Shown here piece after piece: positions 22,501 through 30,599 of a stretch of 64,000 bases of DNA. A model generated the notes under the pieces. That model searched no databases, was not told the origin of the DNA, and was given only the letters and a program-made list of their open reading frames with translations. Numbering within the stretch: the first letter of the stretch is position 1; each line of letters begins with the position of its first letter. This DNA comes from Colletes latitarsis (Eukaryota; Arthropoda; Insecta; Hymenoptera; Colletidae), in the NCBI RefSeq assembly GCF_051014445.1, contig NW_027488366.1:16448001-16512000 (forward strand). Reading direction: 5' to 3'. A program made the position numbers and the translations under genes.

Positions 22501-24835
22501 TGCAGGCCCGATTACAAAGCGAACTTTGTTTTCTGAAATAGCCAAACTATACGATCCGCTCGGCTGGTTATCACCAGTCGTAATTCGCGCGAAGATTTTG
22601 ATGCAGTCCCAATGGCTGGAAAAAATCCAGTGGGACGATCATGTCTCCGCGAATACGCTAAAAACGTGGAACACGTTTTGCGAGGATTGGAGCAGTTTGG
22701 AAAAAGTAAAATTTCCCAGATGGATCCGTTACGGAGCAGATGCAGTTTCGGTGGAATTACACGGATTCTGCGATGCTTCACTCGGAGCGTACTCGGCCGT
22801 CACGTATTTACGCGTGACGACCATGACCGAGGAAATTTTCACAACCTTGATCATGGCAAAAACGAGGGTGGCTCCGATTAAAACGCAGTCAATTCCGATT
22901 CTCGAATTGAACGGAGCCGTACTGCTTACCGAGCTCGCAGTGCACGTGGAACGGTCATTGTCCATAAAAATTGACCGTATAATCTGTTGGTCAGATTCCA
23001 CCATTGCACTAGCTTGGTTGAAAAAACATGCTTCGACTTGGAAGGTTGTGATAGCCAACCGAGTCGCGAAAATCCAGACCATGCTTCCGAAAGCTGAATG
23101 GAGACATGTTCCCACCCGCTTCAATCCCGCGGATTTGAATTCGCGCGGTGTCGAAGCGGAGGAGCTCATTCAATCGAAGCTGTGGATTTCTGGTCCAGCA
23201 TGGTTAAGACAACGAGAGGAAAATTGGCCGAAAACGCCTGATTCCATCGATACGACCGAGGGCAAGCGCATTCCGCACGCCCACGTTGCAACTCCAGACA
23301 AGGAATGGGAATTTGTATTCCGATTCTCAACCTGGAGTAAGCTACTTCGCGTGACTGCATATTGTCTCCGATTACGTAGACCGATGCAAGGTGAGCGAAG
23401 GTCGTTCGATGCCAACGTTGTCGAAGCATCAGAATTGAAGCTGGCCAAGGAAAGAATCGTCCGCTACATCCAGCGAACGCATTTTGCGGGCGAGTACCAG
23501 TGTTTAAAAAAGCACAGGGAAATTCCCGCAAAATCTCCGTTAAAAAGTCTGAACCCTTTCCTCGACACGAATGACGTTTTGAGGGTCGGTGGACGACTGG
23601 AGAATGCGACGCTGGCATGGGAAGCGAAGCACCCCATAATTCTGCCAAAACACCATGTGTCTACCATGATAATTCGGCAGTGCCACGTAAATACGTTGCA
23701 CGGGGGCTTGCAGCTGACGATATCCATGGTAAAGCAACAATTTTGGATCCTCGGTTGCCGAACCACGGCTCGCAAGGTCATCCATCAATGTATGAAATGC
23801 GTAAGATGGAGGGCACAAACCTCCACGCAAATCATGCAGGATTTGACCCCAGAACGCAGCCGTGCAGCAAGGGCTTTTTTAAACTGCGGAGTCGATTATG
23901 CGGGACCGTATAAAGTCCGCGACTCCGCGGGCCGAGGAAAAACAGCTCATAAAGCGTATATCGCAGTTTTCGTCTGCTTCGCTACAAGGGCCATACATAT
24001 TGAACTCGTCCATGATTACACGACGAGTGCATTTTTGGCTGCATTGGATCGGTTCATGGCCCGACGAGGAATCCCGTCTTGCATACGCAGTGACAATGGG
24101 ACAAACTTCGTCGGTGCAGATCGTGAATTGAGAAAACATTTCAATAAGGTGTGTAAAACGCCGGAAATGCAAAACCAATGCGGCGAAAAGGGCATTCGGT
24201 GGCAGTTTAACCCACCCAGTGCCCCCCATTTCGGTGGGATGCAGGAAGCCGGAGTCAAATCTGTGAAGCATCATTTAAAGCGCATCATAGGAGAATTCAC
24301 TCCCACGAGCGAGGAATTACAGACGTTACTCTGTAAAATCGAAGCCAGTTTAAACTCGCGACCGATTGCCGCTCTGAGTGATAGCCCTGATGATTATGCG
24401 CCGCTCACACCGGCACACTTCCTAATTGGAGGGCCCATGATGGCACCCCCAATGGAATCCGTGGAAAATGTTAATATTTCGCATCTGACAAGATGGAGAA
24501 CTATGCAAAAATTCCACGAGCAGCTCTGGAGGCACTGGACAAGAGATTATCTCATGCACCTCCAGAACCGCTACAAATGGCAGACGGAAAATACACGCCT
24601 AAAAAAGAATGATCTTGTTTTAGTGCAGAATCCTCTCCTCCCCCCGAATCAGTGGGAAATGGGAAGAATAGAGGAAGTATTTCCGGGAAAGGATGGGCAT
24701 GTACGTGTAGTTAAAGTACGCACAGCCAAATCCACATATACGCGACCAATTACGCGATTGTGTACGCTGCCTGTGGCTGAGTCTTTGTTTGAGTCACCTT
24801 CGGCGACGGTTCCCGAAGCCGAGCAGGTGATCTAA
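19535..24835 (+). CDS. BEL/Pao Gag-Pol polyprotein, intact, 1766 aa
   Basis: A single frame encodes all retrotransposition proteins, cleaved by its own protease. The Gag part has a DUF1759-type core (about residues 120-290, motif KFDGD near 135). Zinc knuckles follow at C336-C339-H343-C348 (short spacing CX2CX3HX4C) and C369-C372-H377-C382 (CX2CX4HX4C). The protease active site is LLDQGSE with D492. Reverse transcriptase has VADIEKMF (D824) and YVDD (D902, D903). RNase H has D1080, E1124, D1154 and D1200. The peptidase A17-type region lies between RT and RNase H. Integrase has H1384, H1389, C1419 and C1422, then the catalytic triad D1454, D1520 (RSDNGT) and E1571. A DUF5641-type tail ends the protein. 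A fused Gag-Pol of this length is normal for BEL/Pao. No catalytic residue is missing, so the protein is probably functional. The start is the first ATG after the leader. The host-like 'CAGCCATG' context and the LTR-to-gag spacing support it. Confidence 0.96.
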   Translation: MSVTKDPKWSDLEAHLEDLTRGMERINRASINLKKMGRAKYTEKILEERLNYVNSLWQQMNDQYKVVCRLLPPGERHSYELFQRDFMGETENEFLDFQAYVSTEITRITTGPRSVMPEIQQSIPIELPKMRLEKFDGDSSKWEHFEDLFTAGVINNPTLTDVQRLQYLNTCITGRAAAAIASLAITDKNFSVAWTTLKTEFGLPRLVLIKILDQILRLSKIRKGDLASVQQVTIGFRQALAILAKKGTVEEQLSWLLTHVVASQFDATLQGEWERSLKMSTEYPLIEEILRFLDQEARAMTVIDEHNRKTASKKEHKPRVRSHNAVVGSPPAQRKCIICGQTHALTECGAFKSFSTRVRYQLIRDRQGCIICLALDHDAKGCRSQHVCSRCSGRHHALLHFEQYEREAPSQKPKTKFSNGKREERRDNAPPQRRTAKARAADTSTTQATTSRATTSHCTASTDVPRPVLLATAIVRVYGENGASRLTRALLDQGSETSFISARLRNDLNLPRRKTSATVSGLGGGRTQQIKYSVGLNLGAANGVTPMVSARAYVVSKITNYASPCVNVFNDDALRNLMLADPEPASGQNIEVLIGADLYAQVIRSGFRRIAPEGPIAQETAFGWILSGPINAASKARCHVRTLHCNVLESLDYAIRRFWEIEEIPSTSVLTKAEEECETHFQKTVARDATGRFIVRLPFNHPKPEEALGDSLHIALSALTRMRRKLDKDQNLAREYEEFLAEYESLEHMTRIEPSEKSRLYIPHRAVIRTESATTKLRVVFNATSRTVGGQSLNDILHVGPKLQNDITSVLTRWRLYEYVLVADIEKMFRQILVAPQDRRFQCILWRTPETEVLKAFELNTVTYGTACAPYLSMRTLLELKKRDGDRFPLAAPILEKDIYVDDVFMGAPDTSLLEKIRIQVCELLQGGGFKLRKWAGNSQKLLRNIPQSSHSHAVDLTLFDDSELKVLGLRWIPSGDYFYFNLQRFQPAAGPITKRTLFSEIAKLYDPLGWLSPVVIRAKILMQSQWLEKIQWDDHVSANTLKTWNTFCEDWSSLEKVKFPRWIRYGADAVSVELHGFCDASLGAYSAVTYLRVTTMTEEIFTTLIMAKTRVAPIKTQSIPILELNGAVLLTELAVHVERSLSIKIDRIICWSDSTIALAWLKKHASTWKVVIANRVAKIQTMLPKAEWRHVPTRFNPADLNSRGVEAEELIQSKLWISGPAWLRQREENWPKTPDSIDTTEGKRIPHAHVATPDKEWEFVFRFSTWSKLLRVTAYCLRLRRPMQGERRSFDANVVEASELKLAKERIVRYIQRTHFAGEYQCLKKHREIPAKSPLKSLNPFLDTNDVLRVGGRLENATLAWEAKHPIILPKHHVSTMIIRQCHVNTLHGGLQLTISMVKQQFWILGCRTTARKVIHQCMKCVRWRAQTSTQIMQDLTPERSRAARAFLNCGVDYAGPYKVRDSAGRGKTAHKAYIAVFVCFATRAIHIELVHDYTTSAFLAALDRFMARRGIPSCIRSDNGTNFVGADRELRKHFNKVCKTPEMQNQCGEKGIRWQFNPPSAPHFGGMQEAGVKSVKHHLKRIIGEFTPTSEELQTLLCKIEASLNSRPIAALSDSPDDYAPLTPAHFLIGGPMMAPPMESVENVNISHLTRWRTMQKFHEQLWRHWTRDYLMHLQNRYKWQTENTRLKKNDLVLVQNPLLPPNQWEMGRIEEVFPGKDGHVRVVKVRTAKSTYTRPITRLCTLPVAESLFESPSATVPEAEQVI

Positions 24836-25051
24836 ACAAAACCGTTCGAGTTCGAAAAGGCAAGGATTTTGGAAGGTGAGAACGGTTGATTCTCACCGGC
24901 CACTTGTCTCCTGTGCGAAATCGAAGAGTAGGGGGTAATATCCTCCAATCTCGTTAGCGCTAAGGGAAGGGGGCACTTCGCATACGCGAACGCCCTGAAT
25001 CAAAATTTGAACGATTTCTCGCCAAATAGGATCAGTTATTAATTAGCTACC
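24836..25051 (+). other. Spacer between pol and the accessory ORF
   Basis: 216 bp without a convincing ORF. It holds a purine tract, AAGGGAAGGGGG at 24962-24973, that could act as a second plus-strand primer, and an inverted repeat TGAGAACGGTTGATTCTCA at 24876-24894. No strong splice acceptor is visible before the next ORF, although AATTAG lies just upstream of it. Confidence 0.5.
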
Positions 25052-25708
25052 ATGGCGAGCGAGTCAGCAAATAGTTCCGCTAACAGCGTTCCAGCCTCGC
25101 CGGAAACCGCGATTTCGTCACCCGGCTTTGATATCGCGTTTGAACGGATACTGCAGTTGGGAGGTTTGGCCGAGGCTCCCTCGGAAAAACAAGAGGGGGT
25201 GGAGGAACCACCGAAACCCTCAACCAGCGAGGGAGTGACCCCCGCGCTGATATTCCCGGTGGGACGCCAAACGATATCGGTTCCGGCGCATATTCCGTAT
25301 ACGACGCGCCGATATAAATGCCCAGTTCCGGGTGGGCGCTACGTGCTGAAATGGGCCAAGGACGGAGAGTTGAGATCATGCCTCTTCCGCGAGGATGCAG
25401 CCCCCACAGTGGAGGCCAACCAACCCGCCACCGCACAACAGCCACCCGCTTTACCGGCGGTCCCGCCGACCAAGAAGGGAGCCCGTAAGCGGAAGGCTAA
25501 GGCACCGGAAAACCAACCGGAACAACCAATGGGGAAAAAAGGGAAAACGGAGACAAGAAAGGAAAGACGGAGGAAACGGCCTGGCAACACTAGGCGGGGA
25601 CCGCCTAACGACGACGCCTTGCCGAAGGCTGCCATTCAGGCTATACTAGCTTCCCTGCAGATGCTGCAGGGAAAGAACTCCGCCGGACCCTCCAAAAAAT
25701 GTAAGTAA
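25052..25708 (+). CDS. Accessory ORF of the BEL element, 218 aa, unknown function
   Basis: I do not recognise this protein. It lies in the env position between pol and the 3' LTR, in the sense strand, with a near-ideal start context (ACCATGG). Residues 1-70 are rich in Ser, Ala, Pro and Glu. Residues about 80-115 hold the only region that looks folded, with YKCPVPGG and YVLKWAKDGE. Residues about 141-185 are very basic (KKGARKRKAK, RKERRRKR), like a nuclear/nucleolar localisation or nucleic-acid-binding tail. No signal peptide, transmembrane segment or envelope-type cysteine pattern is visible, so an envelope protein is unlikely. It may be a nucleic-acid-binding accessory protein (inference). 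The stop codon lies inside a splice-donor consensus, GTAAGT, at 25701-25706. How it is translated (spliced or internal initiation) is not shown. Confidence 0.7.
   Translation: MASESANSSANSVPASPETAISSPGFDIAFERILQLGGLAEAPSEKQEGVEEPPKPSTSEGVTPALIFPVGRQTISVPAHIPYTTRRYKCPVPGGRYVLKWAKDGELRSCLFREDAAPTVEANQPATAQQPPALPAVPPTKKGARKRKAKAPENQPEQPMGKKGKTETRKERRRKRPGNTRRGPPNDDALPKAAIQAILASLQMLQGKNSAGPSKKCK
25701..25706 (+). promoter_or_regulatory. Splice-donor consensus at the end of the accessory ORF
   Basis: GTAAGT overlaps the last codons of the 218-aa ORF. Paired with the acceptor ending at 27239 it would define a 1539-bp intron covering most of the 3' LTR. The splice would create TAA at the junction, trimming only two residues. 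Confidence 0.4.
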
Positions 25709-25801
25709 TTTACATATTTTCCTTACTGTCTATACGCCTACTCTCACTCGTGTCGCGGCCTTACGGTAAAATCGCTCCCTTATTTATTGCACGGGCCGTG
25801 C

Positions 25802-25812
25802 AAGGGGGGCGG
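25802..25812 (+). promoter_or_regulatory. Polypurine tract
   Basis: AAGGGGGGCGG lies two bases upstream of the 3' LTR. It is the expected plus-strand primer for reverse transcription. It is almost purely purine, with one C. Confidence 0.85.
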
Positions 25813-25814
25813 TA

Positions 25815-27460
25815 TGTTTAAAGATTGTATAATGCCGAGCGATTGTCCTCGGCCGCGATTACCGTTAATCCTGTTAACGTACAATTCGAAGGAGATTATC
25901 TCTAATAGGATTTGTACAGCAAACAGTGATAGAAAAACGCGTGTATTACTAGTTTTTCTGCCAACGGTAACGGCTCATTACCTTCGATTCGAGTGTGCTA
26001 ACGGTGTTGATGACGTCAGTATCGTGAGAGAGTAGCGCGCAAATAATTAGACAAAGATCGACTGCCGAAATTTGGACAGCGCCGCGGAACGGCTAATTGG
26101 AGCAACGCGGCGACGTTTTCGGCTGTCAATCGACACAGTCTCACAACGACTTCTGAAGAAGGCACATCGGCTCCCGATCGTGTCCGAACAGATTTCGAGC
26201 GAATCTCGAGAGTGAAATTCTCGAGATAAAGCTAGCAGACAATTAACCAATAAAGGGTGCAACGAGTCGATGTTCAGTCTGGTGCGGGTCCTCTGATTGA
26301 CCTCGCACAGCTGAGAATTCATTAAAACTCAAACTAGCACTCATTAATTTAGTCTTTGCTTATCAAACGAGTCGACTCTCGACTCGAATAAAAGCATTCA
26401 GGAGTTTCGTTCGGGAAAGTCCCAAACAAGCTCAATTTCTATTTTCTGTCTAATTTGGAGGGCTCGAGAATACACCAATAAGGTGCTCGACCCCCCTCGT
26501 GCAGTATTATTTTGTCGTTTCAAGCGTATAAACGTTTGAAACACAGAGAAGTGGGCGAATACCGTTCAAACTTCTCTGTGATTGTCGTTCGGCTTAGGAG
26601 ACACCGAAGGGAGGCACCTACGTGGTGAACCTCGAGGTGGGCTCACTGGAGTCAGGTCAGCGTCCACTTAGGACGCTTGACTTTCGGTCTTCGATTCCTT
26701 CCCTCTACAGACCCCGCCGGTGTAACGCTTAGAGGAGCATCTGTGCGGAGAGGTCAAGGAGTCGCGGGTCAGGCCCCCACGTAGTTCAAATACTGTCACG
26801 AATCACATCGAGTGGTGCATTCGTGCAGTGAACCACGTGCTGTCGGGCTTCGCAGTACAATTCTCGACCAACAAGTCATCTGTTGGAACGTTAAAGAGAA
26901 GCCGCAGATCGACGGTCGTGCCGTTGTACTGCAGTGCGACTCGACGCACAGACTCCGTGGGCATACTCACGGGATCAGTGCATTTGGAGCCTTACAACCT
27001 CCACTTGCATCCCCGTCCACTAGACAATCGACTCAGTTCGGCGTCGAAAGGAAATTTAATTCTTTTCACGCCAGATATTAAATACAGTCCACTTGCGAGC
27101 TCGTATATTACGAGCGAGCGAAATTCTCCGCTCCTATACATTCGAATATCGAAGCCAGGAGCGTGAGGACACACACGCGGCGAATATACGTGTAACGTGT
27201 TTACGTGTCTAACACATTGCCGTGTTTTTCTGTTCACAGAATCTTGGCCTACCTCAACGTGCCGCTTCCGACCAAGAAATCGTGGAAGACAATTTAATAA
27301 GAATTTTCATTGTTTCTGATTGTTTATTTTACTTTTATTTTTATTTTTATAATAAACAGTTTTTTGAAAAAGAAAATCTTAAATTCCCAACTCACTTCCC
27401 ACATTAAAAATCCGATCCCTCTATCCGGACTTCGTCGTTAAAAGCATCAGCTTTTTAACA
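25815..27460 (+). repeat. 3' LTR of BEL/Pao element (1646 bp)
   Basis: Copy of 17777-19422 with two transitions by eye: G at 26722 for A at 18684, and T at 26740 for C at 18702. All signals of the 5' LTR are present at +8038. It ends TTTTTAACA and is followed by the ATGCG target duplication. Confidence 0.96.
27351..27356 (+). terminator. Candidate polyadenylation signal AATAAA in the 3' LTR
   Basis: AATAAA follows a T-rich stretch about 110 bases before the LTR end. Other AATAAA hexamers in this LTR are at 26249 and 26387. Which one sets the RNA end depends on the transcription start, which is unknown. Confidence 0.45.
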
Positions 27461-27465
27461 ATGCG
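27461..27465. repeat. Target site duplication, right copy (ATGCG)
   Basis: Exact match to 17772-17776 next to the last base of the 3' LTR. The following bases, AAAGTATGGGTCTGA, continue the satellite in phase. Confidence 0.93.
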
Positions 27466-30400
27466 AAAGTATGGGTCTGAAGGGGGCAAATCCCAGGCCT
27501 AACCTAGACCTAGCATGAGTTATCCTCAAAAATATTGATCGAAGCCAGGTTTAGTGGACTGTTTCAGTGTGGTACCATATTACTGCGTGATCCAAACCAG
27601 AAACTCCAGGATCTGTTTAACAAGTATGTGAAAAATGCGAAAGTGAGACCCTGATGAGGGCAAATCCCAGACCTATGCCAGACCTAACTTGCGTTGTCCT
27701 CTAAAATATTGATGGAAACCAGGTTTAATTGACTGTTTCAGTGTGGTACTACATTACTACGTGATGCAATCCAGAAAAAGCCCAGGATCTAGCCATCAAG
27801 TATGAGAAATATGCGAAAGAATGAGCCTGATGAGGGAAAATCCAAGGCCTAACCTAGACCTAACATGCGTCATCCTCAAAAATATTGATCGAAACCAGGT
27901 TTAATCGACTGTTTCAGTGTGGTACCACATAACTACGTGATCCAAACCAGAAAAAAACCCAGGATCTGTTCAACAAGTATGTGAAGAATGCGAAAGTATG
28001 AGTCTGATGAGTGAAAATCCCAGGCCTAACCTAGACCTAACATGCGTTATCATCAAAAATATTGATCGAAACCAGGTTTAATCGATTGTTTCAATGTGGT
28101 ACCACATTACTACGTGATCCAAAGCAGAAATAGCCCAGGATCTAGCCATGAAGTATTAGAAATATGCGAAAGTATCAGCCTGATGAGGGCAAATCCTAGA
28201 CGTTATCCAGACCTAACATGCGTTATCCTCTAAAATATATATCAAAACCAGGTTTAATTGAATGTTTCAGTGTGGTACCACATTACTACGTGATCCAAAC
28301 CAGTAAAAACCCAGGATCCGTTCAACGAGTATGTGAGGAATTGGAAAGTATGAGTCTGATGAGTGAAAATCCCAGGCCTAGCCTAGACCTAACATGCGTT
28401 ATCCTCAAAAATATTGATCGAAACCAGGTTTAATCGATTGTTTCAATGTGGTACCACACTACTACGTGATCCAAACCAGAAAAAACCCAGGATCTGTTTA
28501 ACAAGTATGTGAAAAACGCGAAAGTATGAGCCTGATGAGGGCAAATCCCAGACCTATCCCAGACATAACTTGCGTTATCCTCTAAAATATTGATCAAAAC
28601 CAGGTTTAATTGACTGTTTTAGTGTGGCATCACATTACTACGTGATCCAAACCAGTGGAAGCCCAGGATCTGGCCAACAAGAATGAGAAATATGCGAAAG
28701 AATGAGCCGGATGAGAGAAAATCCCAGGCCTAACCTAGACCTAACATGCGTTATCCTGAAAAATATTGATCGAAACCTGGTTTAATCGACTGTCCCAGTG
28801 TGGTACCACATTACTATGTGATCCAAACCAGAAAATAACCCAGAATCTGTTCAACGAGTATGTGAAGTGTGCGAAAGTATGAGTCTGATGAGGGCAAATC
28901 CCAGACCTATCCCAGACCTAACATGCGTTATCCTCTAATATATTTATCAAGACCAGGTTTAATTGATTGTTTCAGTGTGGACCCACATTACTACGTGATC
29001 CAAACCAGAAAAAACCCAGGATCCGTTCAACAAGTATGTGAAAAACGCAAAAGTATGAGCCACATGAGAGCAAACCCCAGACCTAACCCAGACCGAACAT
29101 GAATTATTCTCTAAAATATTCATCGAAACCAGGTTAAATTGACTGTTTCAGTGTGGTACCACATTACTACGTGATCCAATCCAGAAATAGCCCAGGATCC
29201 AGCTATGAAGTATGAGAAATATGCGAAAGTATGAGCATGATGAGGGCAAATCCTAGACCTAACCCAGACCTAACATGCGCTATCCTCTAAAATATTTATC
29301 AAGACCAGGTTTAATTGATTGTTTCAGTGTGGTACCACATTACTACGTGATCCACACCAGAAAAAACCCAAGACCCGCTCAACAAGTATGTGAAAAACGC
29401 AAAAGTATGAGCCTGATGAGGGCAAATCCCAGACCTATCCCAGACAAAACTTGCGTTATCCTCTAAAATTTTGATCGAAACCAGGTTGAATTGACTGTTT
29501 TAGTGTGGTACCACATTACTACGTGATCCAAAGCAGAAAAAACCCTGGATTAGGTCAACATGTATGTTAAAACTGCGAAAGTTTGACCCTCATGAGGCCA
29601 AATCCCAGGCCTAACCTAGACCTAACATGCGTTATCCTCTAAAATATTGATCGAAACCAGGTTTAGTGGTCTGTTTCAGTGTGGTACCACATTACTACGT
29701 GATCCAAACCAGAAAAAACCCAGGATCAGTTCAACAAGTATGTGAAAAACGCGAAAGTATGAGCCTGATGAGGGCGAATCCCAGACCTATCCCAGACCTA
29801 ACTTGCGTTATCCTCTAAAATATTGATCGAAACCAGGTTTAATTGACTGCTTCAGTGTGGTACCACAATACTACGTGATCCGATCCTTAAATAGCCCAGG
29901 ATCTAGCCATGAAGTATGAGAAATATGCGAAAGTATGAGCCTGATGAGGGCAAATCCTAGACCTAACCCAGACCTATCACGCGTTATCCTCTAAAATATT
30001 GATCGAAACCAGGTTTAATGGACTGTTTCAATGTGGTACCACATTACTACGTGATCCAAAGCAGAAATAGCTCAGGATCTAGCCATGAAGTATGAGAAAT
30101 ATGCGAAAGTATGAGCCTGAGGAGGGCAAATTCTAGACCTAACCCACACCTAATATGCGTTATCCTCTAAAATATTTATCAAGACCAGGTTTAATTGAAT
30201 GTCTCAGTGTGGTTACACATTACTACGTGAACGAAACCAGAAAAAACCCAGGATCCGTTCAACGAGTATGTGAAGAATGCGAAAGTAAGAGTCTGATGAG
30301 TGAAAATCCCAGGGCTAACCTAGACCTAACATGCGTTATCCTCTAAAACATTGATCCAAACCTGGTCTAATGGACTGTTTCAGTGTGGTACCACTTTACT

Positions 30401-30599
30401 ACGTGATACAAAGCAGAAAAAACCCTCGATCAGGTCAACATGTATGTTAAAACTGCGAAAGTATGACCCTGATGTGGGCAAATCCCAGGCCTAACCTAGA
30501 CCTAACATGTCCTCTGAAATATTGACGGAAACCATGTTTAGTTAACTGTTTCAGTGTTGTACTTCATTACTACGTGATGCAATCCAGAAAAAGCCCAGG

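Larger units (their letters stand above)
17777..27460 (+). mobile_element. Complete BEL/Pao LTR retrotransposon, 9684 bp
   Basis: All structural parts are present in order: TGTT...AACA LTRs of 1646 bp each, a primer binding site, one open Gag-Pol frame, a second downstream ORF, a polypurine tract and a 5-bp target duplication. The domain order (DUF1759-type Gag, zinc knuckles, protease, RT, RNase H, HHCC integrase, DUF5641-type C-terminus) identifies the BEL/Pao (Belpaoviridae) lineage. The LTRs differ by eye at only two positions (A18684/G26722 and C18702/T26740), so insertion was recent. No frameshift or internal stop is visible, so the copy may be competent for transposition. That is an inference from intact coding capacity. 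Confidence 0.97.

Noticed and set aside
19526..24274. Numerous ORFs of 66-160 aa overlapping gag-pol in other frames
   Set aside because: They are shadows of the 1766-aa frame, which has all the expected domains.
25080..25649. Antisense and alternate-frame ORFs over the accessory ORF (121, 98 and 84 aa)
   Set aside because: The 218-aa sense frame has the better start context and length. The others are Pro/Arg- or Gly-rich readings of GC-rich DNA.
25052..25708. Envelope gene
   Set aside because: The position fits, but there is no signal peptide, transmembrane helix, cysteine pattern or fusion-like segment.
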